This document shows positions 28,084 through 39,401 of a stretch of 64,000 nucleotides of DNA, piece after piece (the stretch's first letter is position 1; every line of letters begins with the position of its first letter). The DNA is from Rhynchopus euleeides (Eukaryota; Euglenozoa; Diplonemea; Diplonemida; Diplonemidae). Location of the stretch: positions 1,612,001 through 1,676,000 of the forward strand of contig OY723318.1 of NCBI GenBank assembly GCA_963210315.1, given 5' to 3'. A program made the position numbers and the translations under genes. The notes beneath the pieces were generated by a model that was given only the letters and a program-made list of their open reading frames with translations, did not search any database and was not told the origin of the DNA.

Positions 28084-30362
28084 CCTTAGTGCGTGGGGGG
28101 GGAGGGGGAAGGGGGTAAGAGGGTAAGAGGAGAGAAAGGTGGTGTAGGAGAGATAGATACAGGGGGCATGTGTGTTCTGCCCCCCCCCCCCTGCCCCGCC
28201 CCCCTTCTTGGAGGACTTGGCAGGACGTGGAGATCACACCCCAGAGGGGCAGAGAGTCTCTCCGCTAATAAATATAAACAGTTTCATGTGGATGCGTGTT
28301 GTGTGTGTGCGGGAGGGGCACAGGGGAGAGGGGGGGCGGGGGGCTCTCTCTCCAAAACAGTACATCTTAGCGAGGACTGCCCTGGCGTAGTTCCTTGTTA
28401 GGGAGTGGGTCTCCTCAGGGGGAGGGGGGGGGAGCGTCACCCCTCACACCCACCCCGCACCCCAATGAAAATATAGCCGTGAGGCGCCAGCGATGGGTGG
28501 GGGGGGGTGGGTGGGGTGGCGAGTTGGTGAGAGTGGTAGCTTCTGAGGTGGGAAGTGGGGGAGGGGGGGGGGATTCCTTGATATATTCTGTTCTGACACT
28601 TCCATGTGTGTTTTGTGACGTGCGTTTAGAGAATGTTTCTATTGCCTGCCCCAGCCATATGGCATGTTTGCAGGCGTGAGTAACCATTTCCGCGGCCTGT
28701 CATGCAGGCTGGGTGGGGGAGGGGGGTAGTGGGGGAGGTGGCGGGTCGCATATACATTGCCACAATCCCGGGTCGTCTTCCCGGATGCGGCAAAAAAGAA
28801 ACGCGCAGCCTGGCAGGCTGCCTATAATAATGGGGTGGGGATGTGTGGGGCAGGGGTCGGAGCGGAGTAGCTTCCTGCGCCCCCCATGTGTTGTTGTCCC
28901 TTTGTGGTCTCTTTGCAGCCAACCTCATCGTGCACGCCACTGTGCTGTGGCAGGGTCAGGGGGGTCTGTCTTGGGTGACTGGCTCTGCGCTTCCCCAATA
29001 AATTATGAAAATTGCAAGAAGATGTGTTCTAGAAAATTCCGTCGGCGCGTCAGAGGCAACTAAATACGTAGGCGGTGAGGTCCCCTCAGGGGTGCGCCTC
29101 AGCTTTGCGCCTTCTGGTAGCCTTGTGGTACTCTACTCTACTCTCGACCTTCCTGCTTGGCGTGTCTTTGAGTGCCTTCGCTCAGAAGTGCAGAAAAATA
29201 GGGGAAAGTGAGGTGCGATGTAGGTTTGGTGTCCATCACAGCTGGCTGCAAAGTGGCATAGAGCGAATCCCGGAACACAACACAGTTTCAACACAGTGTG
29301 TGTGGCACAGAGTGAAGCCCCCCCCCCCCGGTGGGGGTGTGCTGAAAAGTGCCTTTTCCAGCGCACATCCATGATGCGGAGTCGTGTCGGGTGGGGTGGT
29401 GCTTTTCCAACAGCCTCTCAAGGCCCTGCTTCCTCTTCGGCGTGTCCATCTGTCTGTTGTTCACGCTGTTGTGCTCCAACCAAGGCGGCAGGCTGCTTCT
29501 GGGGGGTGCCGGAAAGCGTCAAACGCATCAACTAAATAAAGGAAATGAATGATGATAATATTCTGCTTGTGTTTCGGATTTGGCGCACAAGCAACAGCCT
29601 TGTCTTTTTTGCTGCTTCAGACTCAGCGAAAGGCAAGGCGGGTTGCGGGGGTGAGCGGAGGGGTGGGCTTTTCCGAAGGAAACTTATATAGAGGGGGGTC
29701 CCCTTTCGCATATACACCGCATGTGTTGTTGCAGATCACTCTGTGCCCTTGCGTGTCATGTCGTGTCGTGTGTTGCGGGAGAGGGGACACAGCATGCAGA
29801 GCTCGCTCGGTGCAGAACCCCAGGAAGAACCCCCTGCATTTCGGGGTCGAGAAAAGGGGTTGAAACACTGGTAATGTGCCCCCCCCCCCCACCCCCACCC
29901 CACCCCAACCCCCCCTCAACTTAACCCCAAAAGAAGATAAGAAGGGGATCTGGTTGCAGCTTGTCTGGCCATGCCTGTGGGTGGTGGTGTGGGGGGGGTC
30001 CTATATATACCTGACTGGTGAAGCGCCGGTCACTACGTGTCGTCACAACGCGCGTCTCTAAGGATGCTCGAGGTTTTGCGTGACGGCGGAGGCAGCGGTG
30101 GTGCGCCGCACATGCATGCAGTTGTGAAAGAGGGAGAAGGAGGACCAGGTGGGGGTGGGGGGTTCGCGCGTGCATTACGACGCATTGCGTTGGGTTCGGA
30201 GCACACACCCCACCCCCCACCCATCCCCCGTCTCCTCTCTCCCCCCGCCTCCTGTGGGATGTGGAGGATGCCACGGGTGCACGCATGGCCTCCCCCAGCC
30301 CCCCACCTCTGCCCGCGACCACCACCCACCCCACGCACAGGCTAAGGCTAGGGAACGGTGAG
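28084..30362. other. Intergenic spacer, G/C-homopolymer rich
   Basis: 2.28 kb with no supported gene. G runs follow the P4H stop (28097-28115). AATAAA-like words occur at 28266, 28996 and 29534. TATA-like CCTATATATACCTG is at about 29999, and a similar TTATATAGAGG at about 29685. About 29566-29615 repeats part of the 6.85-kb region. CACGCACAG (about 30333-30341) is a possible splice acceptor for the next gene. Confidence 0.45.
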
Positions 30363-30839
30363 ATGTCTCCATGGCTTCTGCTGCTCCTCCTCGCAATAAC
30401 CGCCGTCACGGGAAGCACATCCGCTGCGGCAGCTCAGCAGGGCGACGACGCCGACACAGCTGAGCTGCTGGCGTCTGAGGGTCTCGACTGGGGCGACAGC
30501 GTGACGGGCAACGCGACGGACCCCCCCGCCGTGACGGATGTGCCTGCCAACGTGACAGCGGAGCCACCCAGGACCCCCATCCCGCCCATGCCCCACTGGG
30601 AGCCGACGCCGTCACCCGCAGAGGGTCAGAAGCATATGGAAACGCTGTTCATTGTGCTTATCGCTGTAGGCTCCGCAGCAGGCCTCTGCGTGCTGGCGAT
30701 TGTGGTCCACCGGGTGCGCAAGTCGCGCCGCTCCGATATTGACCACAGCGTGGAGCACTGCATGATTGAGTTGGACGAGGGGGCGGCGTCGGACGACACG
30801 GCTTATGTCGCAAACCCGGATGACAAGGCGCTTGATTGA
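30363..30839 (+). CDS. Small type I membrane protein
   Basis: 158 residues. A signal peptide (MSPWLLLLLLAITAVTGSTS) is followed by an acidic/Thr-Pro ectodomain with two potential N-glycosylation sites (NATD, NVTA). A single membrane helix lies at about 97-118 (FIVLIAVGSAAGLCVLAIVV), then a basic stop-transfer VRKSRRS and a short acidic tail. The layout is clear but no family is recognised. Single exon, high GC3 codon use like neighbouring genes. It could be a surface receptor or cargo adaptor; function unknown. Confidence 0.75.
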   Translation: MSPWLLLLLLAITAVTGSTSAAAAQQGDDADTAELLASEGLDWGDSVTGNATDPPAVTDVPANVTAEPPRTPIPPMPHWEPTPSPAEGQKHMETLFIVLIAVGSAAGLCVLAIVVHRVRKSRRSDIDHSVEHCMIELDEGAASDDTAYVANPDDKALD

Positions 30840-31382
30840 GCAGGGAGACACCTCCAACACTGCCGCTAGGGGAGCGGGGGGTCCACCGTGTGTGACAGCT
30901 GAGGGAAAAGTCACGTCAGAAATGTATCTGACGCAGAACTGGCAGGCCTCAAACAGAATAGATTTTTTTGCGTCTGCAGCTAGGTGGGGATATTTTGTGG
31001 TATACCCGCGGAGACCCCCCCTACCCCCCCCCCCCCCCTACCCCCCCTACCCCCCCCCTGCATGTCTCTGATTCATGCACAGCTCATCGAGCAACAAAGT
31101 TTCCCTGCGGCTGCCAGCACAACTCCAGCAAAAAAAATCGTGCTCTGGACAGTAGCCCCCACACACCCCCCACCCCCCCCCCCTCTCCCATCAGAGGTCC
31201 AAAGGGATATGCTCAGCAGCTCCAGGGGATTGCGTGTGTGTGTGTAGAAGGCGGTAAGCGGTGTTTACATTTCTTCCCCCCCCCCCTGCCCCGCCAACCC
31301 CCTTCGTTCGTTCGTTCCTTCTTCTCCGTGAATTATACCCCCCCCCCACCACCAACTCCCCATGCACGGCAGCACAATACTC

Positions 31383-31492
31383 CCATAATGGGGGTCTTCG
31401 CTGGTCGTTATCCTTCGTCAGATTCCAGCTAATTCAACAGAAAATGCACCAAAGTGCACTGACGATCACCCCGGAGCGAAGACCCCCAATGG
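31383..31492. mobile_element. 110-bp MITE-like element
   Basis: The ends CCAT(AA)TGGGGGTCTTCGCT and AGCGAAGACCCCCAATGG are inverted repeats around about 75 bp of unique sequence. The architecture resembles the 8574 and 61937 elements, but the sequence is different. Confidence 0.5.
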
Positions 31493-32097
31493 CACTCTTC
31501 AATTATTTTGTATTTCTCATCAGCATCGCGAGTGGTGCCTTCGGGGTGGGGGTGGAGGGTGTGGAGGGGAAGCTGAGAGGTGGAGGGGGCAGAGGGGGAG
31601 GGGGGAGAGCGAGAGAGCGGATGACTGTAAGCTCCTCTTTCCCACAGCTGGAGCCACCTTGGGGGGGGGAGGTGGGGGTAGGGGTGGGGCTGTCTGTGGG
31701 GTTTTCTCCTGCGGGTGAGCGGCTCTGAGAGGTTCGTGCGGGGGACCACTTCCGCTGTGTGTCTGGGGGGGGGGGGGTATGGCGGGGGGGCACTGCGGTG
31801 CCCTCAGGGAGATGGGCATCTTCACCCCTGTTCCAACGGGCACAGCTGGGATGGGGTCTCTCGATACACATCACCGGTGTAGGCGTGTCTCTGCCACGCA
31901 CGCACGGAGGGTGTCGCGCGGAGTCCAGGTGGTTCAGAGCTCTAGCGCAGCTGGGGGTAATGACGGACTCCCTCAAGCAAAGCGGCGTGCGCTTCCCGAT
32001 GGGCTTGAATGGCAGGTTACTGGCTTGCCCCTACCAGGTGCCACCGACGCTTCCAAAAAGAGTCATATGTATGTGTGTGTGTGTATGTCACTTTTAG

Positions 32098-32294
32098 GTG
32101 GGTTGACCCTGCACGGATCCTAGCCCACTACCCTGTGTGGGGGTGTGTGTGCAATGTGTCTCAAGAGCTTACAAGGTGCCCGTGGTGCGCCTCTCCACGG
32201 CGATGTGAAGAAGAGTCACGCGCGTGTGTGTGTGTTGATCACTATCCGGGTGGGTTAACCCTGCACCGGGGTCCTAGCCCACCACCCTGTGTGG
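32098..32294 (+). repeat. Two diverged copies of a ~151-bp unit
   Basis: GTGGGTTGACCCTGCACGGA followed by TCCTAGCCCACTACCCTGTG (32098-32138) recurs as GTGGGTTAACCCTGCACC..TCCTAGCCCACCACCCTGTG (32249-32292). Each is preceded by AAGAGTCA plus a GT-rich tract. Confidence 0.7.
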
Positions 32295-32922
32295 GCGGTG
32301 ATGGAGAAGGGCACCCGAGAGACACCTCAAGAGTGGCGTGGTTTACCCCCGGGTCTGGCCTCATTTTTTTCCTCCAAAACAACAGTTGGTTTTGGAGGGG
32401 AGGAGTGGTTGTGGTGGTCGTTAGCAGAACGCCACGCGTGGTGGTTCCGGGTCGTTGTGGTCCTTCATTCGCGCGTGCAAGGCGTACGTCAGCGCCAGCA
32501 GTGCTGCATCATGGCTTGCCCGCCCTCCCCTCCCCCACATTTCTCTTGATGCGATCTCCGCTGACACACATACACACAGCGTGGTCAGGACTCTTAGACT
32601 GAGTGCGCTACGCAAACACTGGTTTCAAACACACACACACACCCCGCAGCGACACCACCCCACCCCACCCCAATCCACCCTCCTGCGCACACACCTTCCC
32701 GCTATGCGCGGTTGAAGACGTCTTATTGTTGCTCCTCCCGGCGGCAGAAGAACTAAACACACACACACACACCCCGACACCGAAACTTCTGTACCACCTC
32801 TCCCTCCCTTTACATACTTTTCACGTCCTTCACCCCCACCCACACACACACCCGCACCCGCTTCTTCTTCTTCTGGCTTCTTCTCCACATCTGGGAGGGG
32901 CGGAGGTGCGGTGGTGTGGCGC

Positions 32923-34722
32923 ATGCTCGGCCATGCGGATCCCTCATCAGACGATGCGGAACTCCTGGAGCTCGAGGCCGAGGCACGGCTAGCCGAGGCG
33001 GAGGCTGCGGCCGCCCACCAGAGGGTGCAGTGCAAGCGTGAGGAGGAGGGTCGGCATGTCGCGTCGCTGCGGCACAAGGAGGCGGAGGTGCAGCGGCTGA
33101 AGAGCGAGGCGGCCTCGTTGCAGCGCCGTGTGGAGGAGGAGGAGGAGTACATCGCAAACGGGCTGCTGAAGAGGCTCGATGTGCTGAAGTGCGAGAAGGA
33201 GTCCCTCGCGCAGCAGGTGTGTGTGTGTGTATTGTGTGTGTGTTGACAGTGTGAGGTATCCACCAGATCTCGCTCAGTGGCGACCTGCACTAAACTAAAA
33301 AGATTCACGTGTATGTGTGTGACAGTGCAGATCACATCAAGAGCAAGTGTGATAGCTTACTTGACGCTCTGGAAACACAAAACATGGAACGAAGAAAAAT
33401 GTTTTGTTGCCGCTTCCACCGGCCGTGGGGAGATCAACCATTCATTGTCATCGCCACGCCCCCCTACTGCCCCCCTACCCGCACAGGTGGAGGTCGAGGA
33501 GGAGTTCCTCGTCAACTCTCTCCAGAAGCAGCTGTCGCAGCTCTCCAGCGAGAAGGACGACCTCGAGAAGCATCTCCACAGGGAGCGGAAGTTCATCGTA
33601 TGCCACGGAAGGGTGAGGGTGTGGCATGGCGGGTGTTCGAGTGGAAAACACGATTGTTTCGAGCGTTTTGCCCCCAACCTCCCCCACCCCCACCACCCCC
33701 AGGTGACGAAGCTGAGGAAGCAGCTCCGCCAGGCGATGGACCAGAAGCGCTCTCTGGAGAAGATCGTGCGGGCGGATGGGAACAACCTTCTCATCCATGT
33801 CCAGCAGTACAAGGCCGCCCTCAGCGACACCGACCCAAACGACTCTGACGCGGCCTCAACCCAGCAGGCCCCGCAGCCGCAACAGCACCCAGCAGCAGGC
33901 AGCGACCGACACCACCCGGGCACCCCCTCCGGCAGGCCCTCCGCCCAGCCCGCCCCAACCACGCCGGCAGCTCCGGGGCAGCGGGAGGGGCGCCAGGGGT
34001 CCTTCCTGACTGTGTCGTATGACAGCGACTCGTCGTCCACCTTCAGCACATACTCGGAGTCGACGCAGCGCAGCGGGGGGGCGTGCTCCACAGGCCTGCA
34101 CTTCGACGCGACGATGCGGAAGCTGCAGAAGGAGGTGCTGCGGCTGCAGCAGGTCTGCTCTTCCAATGCCTCCTCCGCTGAGGTTACGGCGGAGAAGTGC
34201 GACGCGCTGCGGCAGGAGTTGGAGCGGCTGTCGCAGGACAACTTCCTGAAGGAGGTGAAGGCGATAAGGCTGCGTGAGGAGCTGAACAGGGCGAGCGGGG
34301 AGCGGCACCGCTTCCTGGTTAAGAGCGAGACGCTGTCGGAGAGCGAGGTGACGATCGACATGCGCAACAGGCGCAGGATGTCCACCTCCTCCAACCCGAA
34401 GCACCTCAAGGCGCATACGGAGCACATCCTCACAAGGCCCCCGAGCTCCCCCCTCTCGATGCAGCCCAGTGTGGTGCCCGTGTCGTGGGGGACGGCGACA
34501 CCGCCGCTCACCCCTTGCCTATCCCCGCGCAGCATCAGCTCCGGCACGTCGACTCCCACGCAGCTTCCCGGCAGTGTTCCGCGCGGTGCGGTGGCGTTCT
34601 TAGGGGGCTTCAGGCGTGATGTGTCGTCAAGTAGTGAGTGCTCCTCTCGGGCTCCTTCGGAAACAAGGAGGGGGCAGGTGCAGCAGCAGCAGCAGCAGCA
34701 GCACCCCCTCCGCAAGGGCTGA
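32923..34722 (+). CDS. CCDC6: CCDC6-like (DUF2046) coiled-coil protein, three exons
   Basis: Exons 32923-33216, 33487-33597 and 33703-34722 join in phase 0 through GT-AG introns (donors GTGTGT and GTATGC, acceptors CACAG and CCCAG) to give 474 residues. The junctions are supported by the protein: RRVEEEEEYIANGLLKRLDV, then EVEEEFLVNSLQKQLSQL, then RERKFIVTKLRKQL. This is the repeated EEEFxxNxLxKKLxxLxxEK pattern of CCDC6, a coiled-coil scaffold. A Gln/Pro/Ser-rich middle and a second coil (about 34105-34310) follow, with a C-terminal Ser/Thr-Pro-rich tail ending in poly-Gln. Human CCDC6 is a cytoskeletal/DNA-damage phosphoprotein; its role here is unknown. The start at 32923 is the first ATG, but the frame is open upstream. 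Confidence 0.82.
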
Positions 34723-37299
34723 GCGGGGGAGAGGTAGAGCGGGAGAGGCTGTGTCCTTCGAAAAAGAAAGGAGGCGCAAAAAAAATATATCGCCGAGAAA
34801 TCTCGCAAGGAACGGAAGAAAAAAAAAGCCGCAAAAAATTATCTGGGACCCCCCGTGGTTAAGTCCCCCCCCCTGGAGGCGGGGGGGGGGGGGGACTTAA
34901 ACTTATACACGGGGGATCCCAGGTATAATAATAAAGGACTTGGGGGAGAAACATGGCAGCATCGAGGCGGGCCGGGGGGTGGTGGTGGTGGCGTCCCCCT
35001 CCCCCCCGCTGCCCCGCCGCCCTGCCGCGGGTTTTTTCCCCCCCTGTTGCTTCCTGCTGCATGTGCCAAAAGAAAAAGTTACCCCCTCCTCCCCTCCTCC
35101 CCCCACCTCTTTCTCTCTCTCTGTGAGGTTTACCTTTCGGATTGGATTCTTCTACTTCGCTGCCTATCCCTTCCTCACTCTCTCTCGCCCACCTAACACC
35201 CAACCCCAACCCCCCACATGCCCTTTTTCGAGACACGCTCAGGAGGGTTTTGGTAGCGTACATGCGTGGTGACAGTCAAAACAGCCCCCACTGATTCTGA
35301 CACCCCCTGCATGAAAAGAGGGGCTTGGAACGCGCAGAGAGAGCGTAGGGCAAAATGCGAGGATGAGCGCGGTGGTGGGGTGGAGGCGAACGAAGGAAAA
35401 TTGGAAGGTTCTGCTGTTGGGTGGGGCACAGTCTTGTGAGATATTGCAAAAAAAAGGGGGGTGGGGGGTGTGGGGGGTGGTGGTGGTGTGCCGCCCCCGA
35501 CCCTACTCTGTGGGGAAATAGGCGTCAATGGGACAGAACGGGTCTGTGTAGGAGCCTCGCTCTCGCAGTGCCTGTGATTGTCTACACCAAAAAAAGGGGG
35601 TGGGGGGTGGGGGGTGTGGTGGCGTGCCGTTGTTTTCCGACTGGATGTGTGTGTGTCGTTGTGTGGCGGCGGTGGAGTGCGGTGGAGAGGATCAGACAAC
35701 CAGAGCGGGGTGTATGCTTTCCCGTCATGCTTTCTTCCGACGGCTCTTTCGTCTTGTCCCCCCACCCGAGGGGGGGTCGAGGTTTGAAGACACAGGGGGC
35801 AAGACGCGAGTCAAGCGGCGAAGAAAAAATATGGTTTGACAATCGTATTATTTCGGAAGCCGAATCCGTGAGCCAAAACGTCTTGCCCTCCCCCCACCCC
35901 CACCCCCCTCATGCACCCGGCAGCTCAAACCGAATGGGCTGCGACGAGCAGCATCCTCAGAGATGAGCTTTTCTTTTTGGGGGGTTTTTTGGAGTTGTGT
36001 GCTAAAACAACGCAGAAGAACTGGGCGCTGCAGATCATGCAGGACACACCCCACACCCGCAGCAGGGCGTGTGCATGTGTGCCTTGGGTGTTCTTGCGAG
36101 TGACTCAAACGGAGATCTGCGTGGGGCCCTTCACTCTTCGCTCTGTGCCGCACTGTGTGTCACTTCACAGCCAGCTTTTGTGAGGCAGGGCTCCCTTTGC
36201 CTTCACTCTTCTGCAGTTCTGAGCGAAGGAGCTCCCCCCACTGGTTCTCCTCTCCCCCCGCCATTCTGATTTTGCAGACGCACAGCTTTTCTCTCTCCGT
36301 GAGCAGTACAACGCCTTCTGGCAGCAGTGTGTACGCCATGTGTCGTCTGGCCATTCCCTCACGCCTTCGGTTTGAGGCAGTTGCGACCCAACAAAGGGTG
36401 TGGGGTGGGCCGGCCTCTCTCTGTCTCTCTCGCCCGGTTGGGGATTGTCTACGGGAGATGAATTTGTGTGCCGTTGCCAAAGAGCAACACACAATGCGAC
36501 ACAGTCGATGATATCCCTGGACCTCCCACAGACGAGACAGTTCTGAGTGAGAGCGATATGGCAAGCCTTTTGGCCGACCAAGGATGTGCAGCTGGGCAGC
36601 TCAGGCCTGTTGTAGCTCTGGCTGCGCGACTCCAACGCACAAGGGCATTCAACCGAAGAGAACGAACCGAATCGGGTGGGTGGTGGTGAACGAACCATAA
36701 AGTGAAGGGCTGGCTTCTCACGTCAGGGCGACGTCAGAGGTTGGCCCGCTGATAGACCAAAACAGAAGTGGCGGCGTTGCCACTACTGCCAAAGAGAAAC
36801 GTGGTGGTTTTCGCATTTCCGGGTCATTGATGCTTCAAAGAAGTTGGAGGGGAGAAAGCTACAAAAGCAACAACAAAAGAAAGGCCTGCAGGCTGTTCAC
36901 ACACAAACAGAAACACGCGCGTGGCGTAGTCACGTGACAAAGACCCTCTAGCCTCCCCCCAACCCTGGGGTACGATACGCAAAAACAAACAAACCCTGGT
37001 TTCAAAACACAAACACACACAGTTTTTTTTCGTGCTGGGTTATTCTGTTCTGCAAAAGAAAATTCGCGTTCGGTTTCGTCTGCTCCCACCCACCCACCCA
37101 CCCAACCCCCCCTTCTCCCACTTCACGTTTGCACGGGATGAGCTCTGGTGTGTGGACACGCTGCGCAAACCCTCTCTCTCTCTCTCTCTGGTTGCAAACA
37201 CTCACATTGCCTAACACCCACACCCCACACAGGCCTGTCCCCGCAGCCTGCCTTTTTGCGCAGCGCCGCAGGCCCCCCTCCCCCCCTCCCCCCCGGCAC
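34723..37299. other. Intergenic spacer
   Basis: 2.58 kb. There are inverted C and G runs at about 34865-34893 (CCCCCCCC..GGGGGGGG hairpin around CTGGAGGC) and G-rich microrepeats at 35455-35495 and 35588-35622. A short + frame at 36468-36689 has some coding-like composition but no recognisable domain. The TBC leader shows CACACAG ending at about 37230 and further AG sites before ATG 37300. Confidence 0.4.
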
Positions 37300-39401
37300 A
37301 TGTCTGACTCCGAATCCTCTACGGAGGAGGTGGTGCTGCCATGCGTCATCGAGGAGATGGCTGAGGAGGTGGAGGCGCTGTTCGACGGGAGCTTCTCAGT
37401 CGACTCGCTGTACCGCGCAGGCATGGGCGGCATGTGCCGCACGACGATACGGTCGCTCTACTGGCGGGTCTTCCTGGGCGAAGTCTCCATCCCGCCCAAA
37501 GGCGCCTCCGTCGGGTCTGCGCTGGAGCTGTGGAAGGCCGAGCTCCAGAAGAAGCGCCAGATTTACAAAGACCTGAAGCAGAAGCATGTCGTGCGCCCCA
37601 AGTCGCGGGACCTGGAGGACGACGACGAGGAGGGGCTAGCGATCGACAACCCTTTGTCGGACCACACCGACAGCTCGTGGAATGTCGTCTTCAAGCAGTC
37701 CCAGGTGGACCGCGAGATCCAGAAGGATCTGACACGCATGTCCGACGAGGCGACCTTCTTCGAGAAGAAGGACATCCGCGAGGTGCTGCTGAACGTCCTC
37801 CGCATCTTCGCCCTCGAGCACCCCGACCCGGGGTACCGGCAGGGGATGCACGACCTGCTGGGTGCCTTTGTGTTCCACTTCTACCGCAACAACCACTCCC
37901 TCAAGACGGCGTCTGCAGAGCAGAAGAAGGGGCTGAAGGAGGACACGCTTGCGCTCCTCAACCTCGTCTTCTCCCCAGACCCCGTGGACAACGAGGCGGA
38001 TTCCTACTTCCTGTTTGAGGCGCTGATGAACTCGCGCCGGACACGGCTCATCGACTGGTATATCGTGGTGAAGAGCAACGTCGGGCAGGACACGCCCATC
38101 GTGCGCCTCTGCAACCGCCTGCAGAACACGATCCTGCCGTGTTACAACCACAAGCTGTCGACACACCTCAAGGAGCACGGGGTGGAGCCGACGGTATACG
38201 CCCTCCGCTGGTTCCGCGTCTGGTTCATCCGAGAGTTCGGCGTTGCCGGGAGCGCGCCCCTGTGGGACTGCGTGCTGTGCGAGGTGCTGTACAACACAGT
38301 GGAGGACATCGACATCGCGCCTCTGGAGGCGACGGGGCTGTCGCCCCTCGAGATGGGTTTGATGCCGCTGGTCGGGGCTGCGATGCTGAGCTACATCTCC
38401 CGCGACCTGCTCGAGATGGACTACAGCCAAACGCTGAAGCGCCTGATGCGCTACCCCCCAGTGGAGGATGTGCACGTGTTTGTCGCGAAAGCGCTTGGCT
38501 GGAGCGACTCCCCGCTGAAGCACCACCTCCCCAAGCCGCCCACACCCCCTCCAGAGGAAGAGCCTGTGTTGGTGCAGCACCCCAGCGCGTCCGCCACTGC
38601 GCCTGCGCCTGCGGGGGAGCCGCGCGCGGCTGCTGCCGCGCCGCCGGGTGTGCGTGTGACGCCGCAGCAGCAACAGCAGAAGCAGCAGCAGCAGCAGCAG
38701 ACTCTGCGCGGGCTTTGCAACAACAGCGTCTGCAGAAAGCACCTGCGAGAAGTCGTCCAGACGCAGCACCAAATAGGGGACGGTCTCCAGCGCATCATCG
38801 ACAGGTTTCAGTATGCATGCTGTGACGTGCACCCTGGGGGGGGGGGGGGGGGTGGGGGTGGGTGGGTGGGTCAACACAACTGCTGGGGCAACGGCTCAGA
38901 GGGACACGTCATACACGCGTGGGGGGTTGGGGGGTCACCCACCACTTTGGCGTCACACTGAATTTTTCCCCCTCCTCTCCTCCCCCCATCTGCAGGTCGA
39001 AGTGGTTTGAACACGAACGAAAAGATGTGACAGAGCAGGAGCGTACTGCGCGCCAGGAGGAGTACCTCATCGCGATAGCCGAGCTGAAGCAGGTCTGCCC
39101 CCCCACCTCCCCCACCGTTGCACTGCAAGCAGGGGGGGGGGTAGCGGCAACATCGCATCAGCCTGATCCAAAAAGGGTGTTGCATCCGGTGTCCCTACTA
39201 TCATTCCACTGTCAGACAACAAAGGCTCACTGTTTGTGGCAGTGTAAAGGAAGCACAGTTCACCCGCCCTTGATGTGACACCCCACACACACACCCCTCC
39301 ACACCCACACCCACACACAGTATAAGGACATCCTGTCTGGTGCGATACTCCCACCGCACCTCCCTTCGAAGATGCCTCCTCCAAGCCTCAGCTCCCGGTA
39401 G
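37300..39401 (+). CDS. TBC-domain Rab GTPase-activating protein (TBC1D5-like), three exons
   Basis: Exons 37300-38810, 38996-39092 and 39321-39401 join through GT-AG introns (donors GTATGC and GTCTGC; acceptors TGCAG and ACACAG) into 562 residues. The phase is exact (RFQ|SKWFEHERKD). The acidic N-terminus precedes a TBC domain (about 45-400) with both catalytic fingers: IQKDLTR (IxxDxxR, about residues 138-144) and YRQGM (YxQG, about 178). WNVVFKQSQVDREIQKDL and YRQGMHDLLG fit the TBC1D5 branch, linked to Rab7 and retromer traffic. Then come a Pro-rich linker, a poly-Gln tract (about 453-468) and a C-terminal helix HLREVVQTQHQIGDGLQRII. Intron 1 carries a G13-14 run. RabGAP activity is predicted intact. 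Confidence 0.88.

Larger units (their letters stand above)
30840..32922. other. Intergenic spacer with small repeats
   Basis: No gene supported. It is dominated by C runs (31020-31070, 31160-31190, 31275-31290) and CA/GT microsatellites (about 32628-32642, 32757-32772). It includes a 110-bp inverted-end element at 31383-31492 and a ~151-bp tandem duplication (32098-32294). Confidence 0.45.

Noticed and set aside
36165-36698. 177-codon minus-strand frame in the spacer before the TBC gene
   Set aside because: No domain, no coherent codon bias, and no plausible start or splice context.
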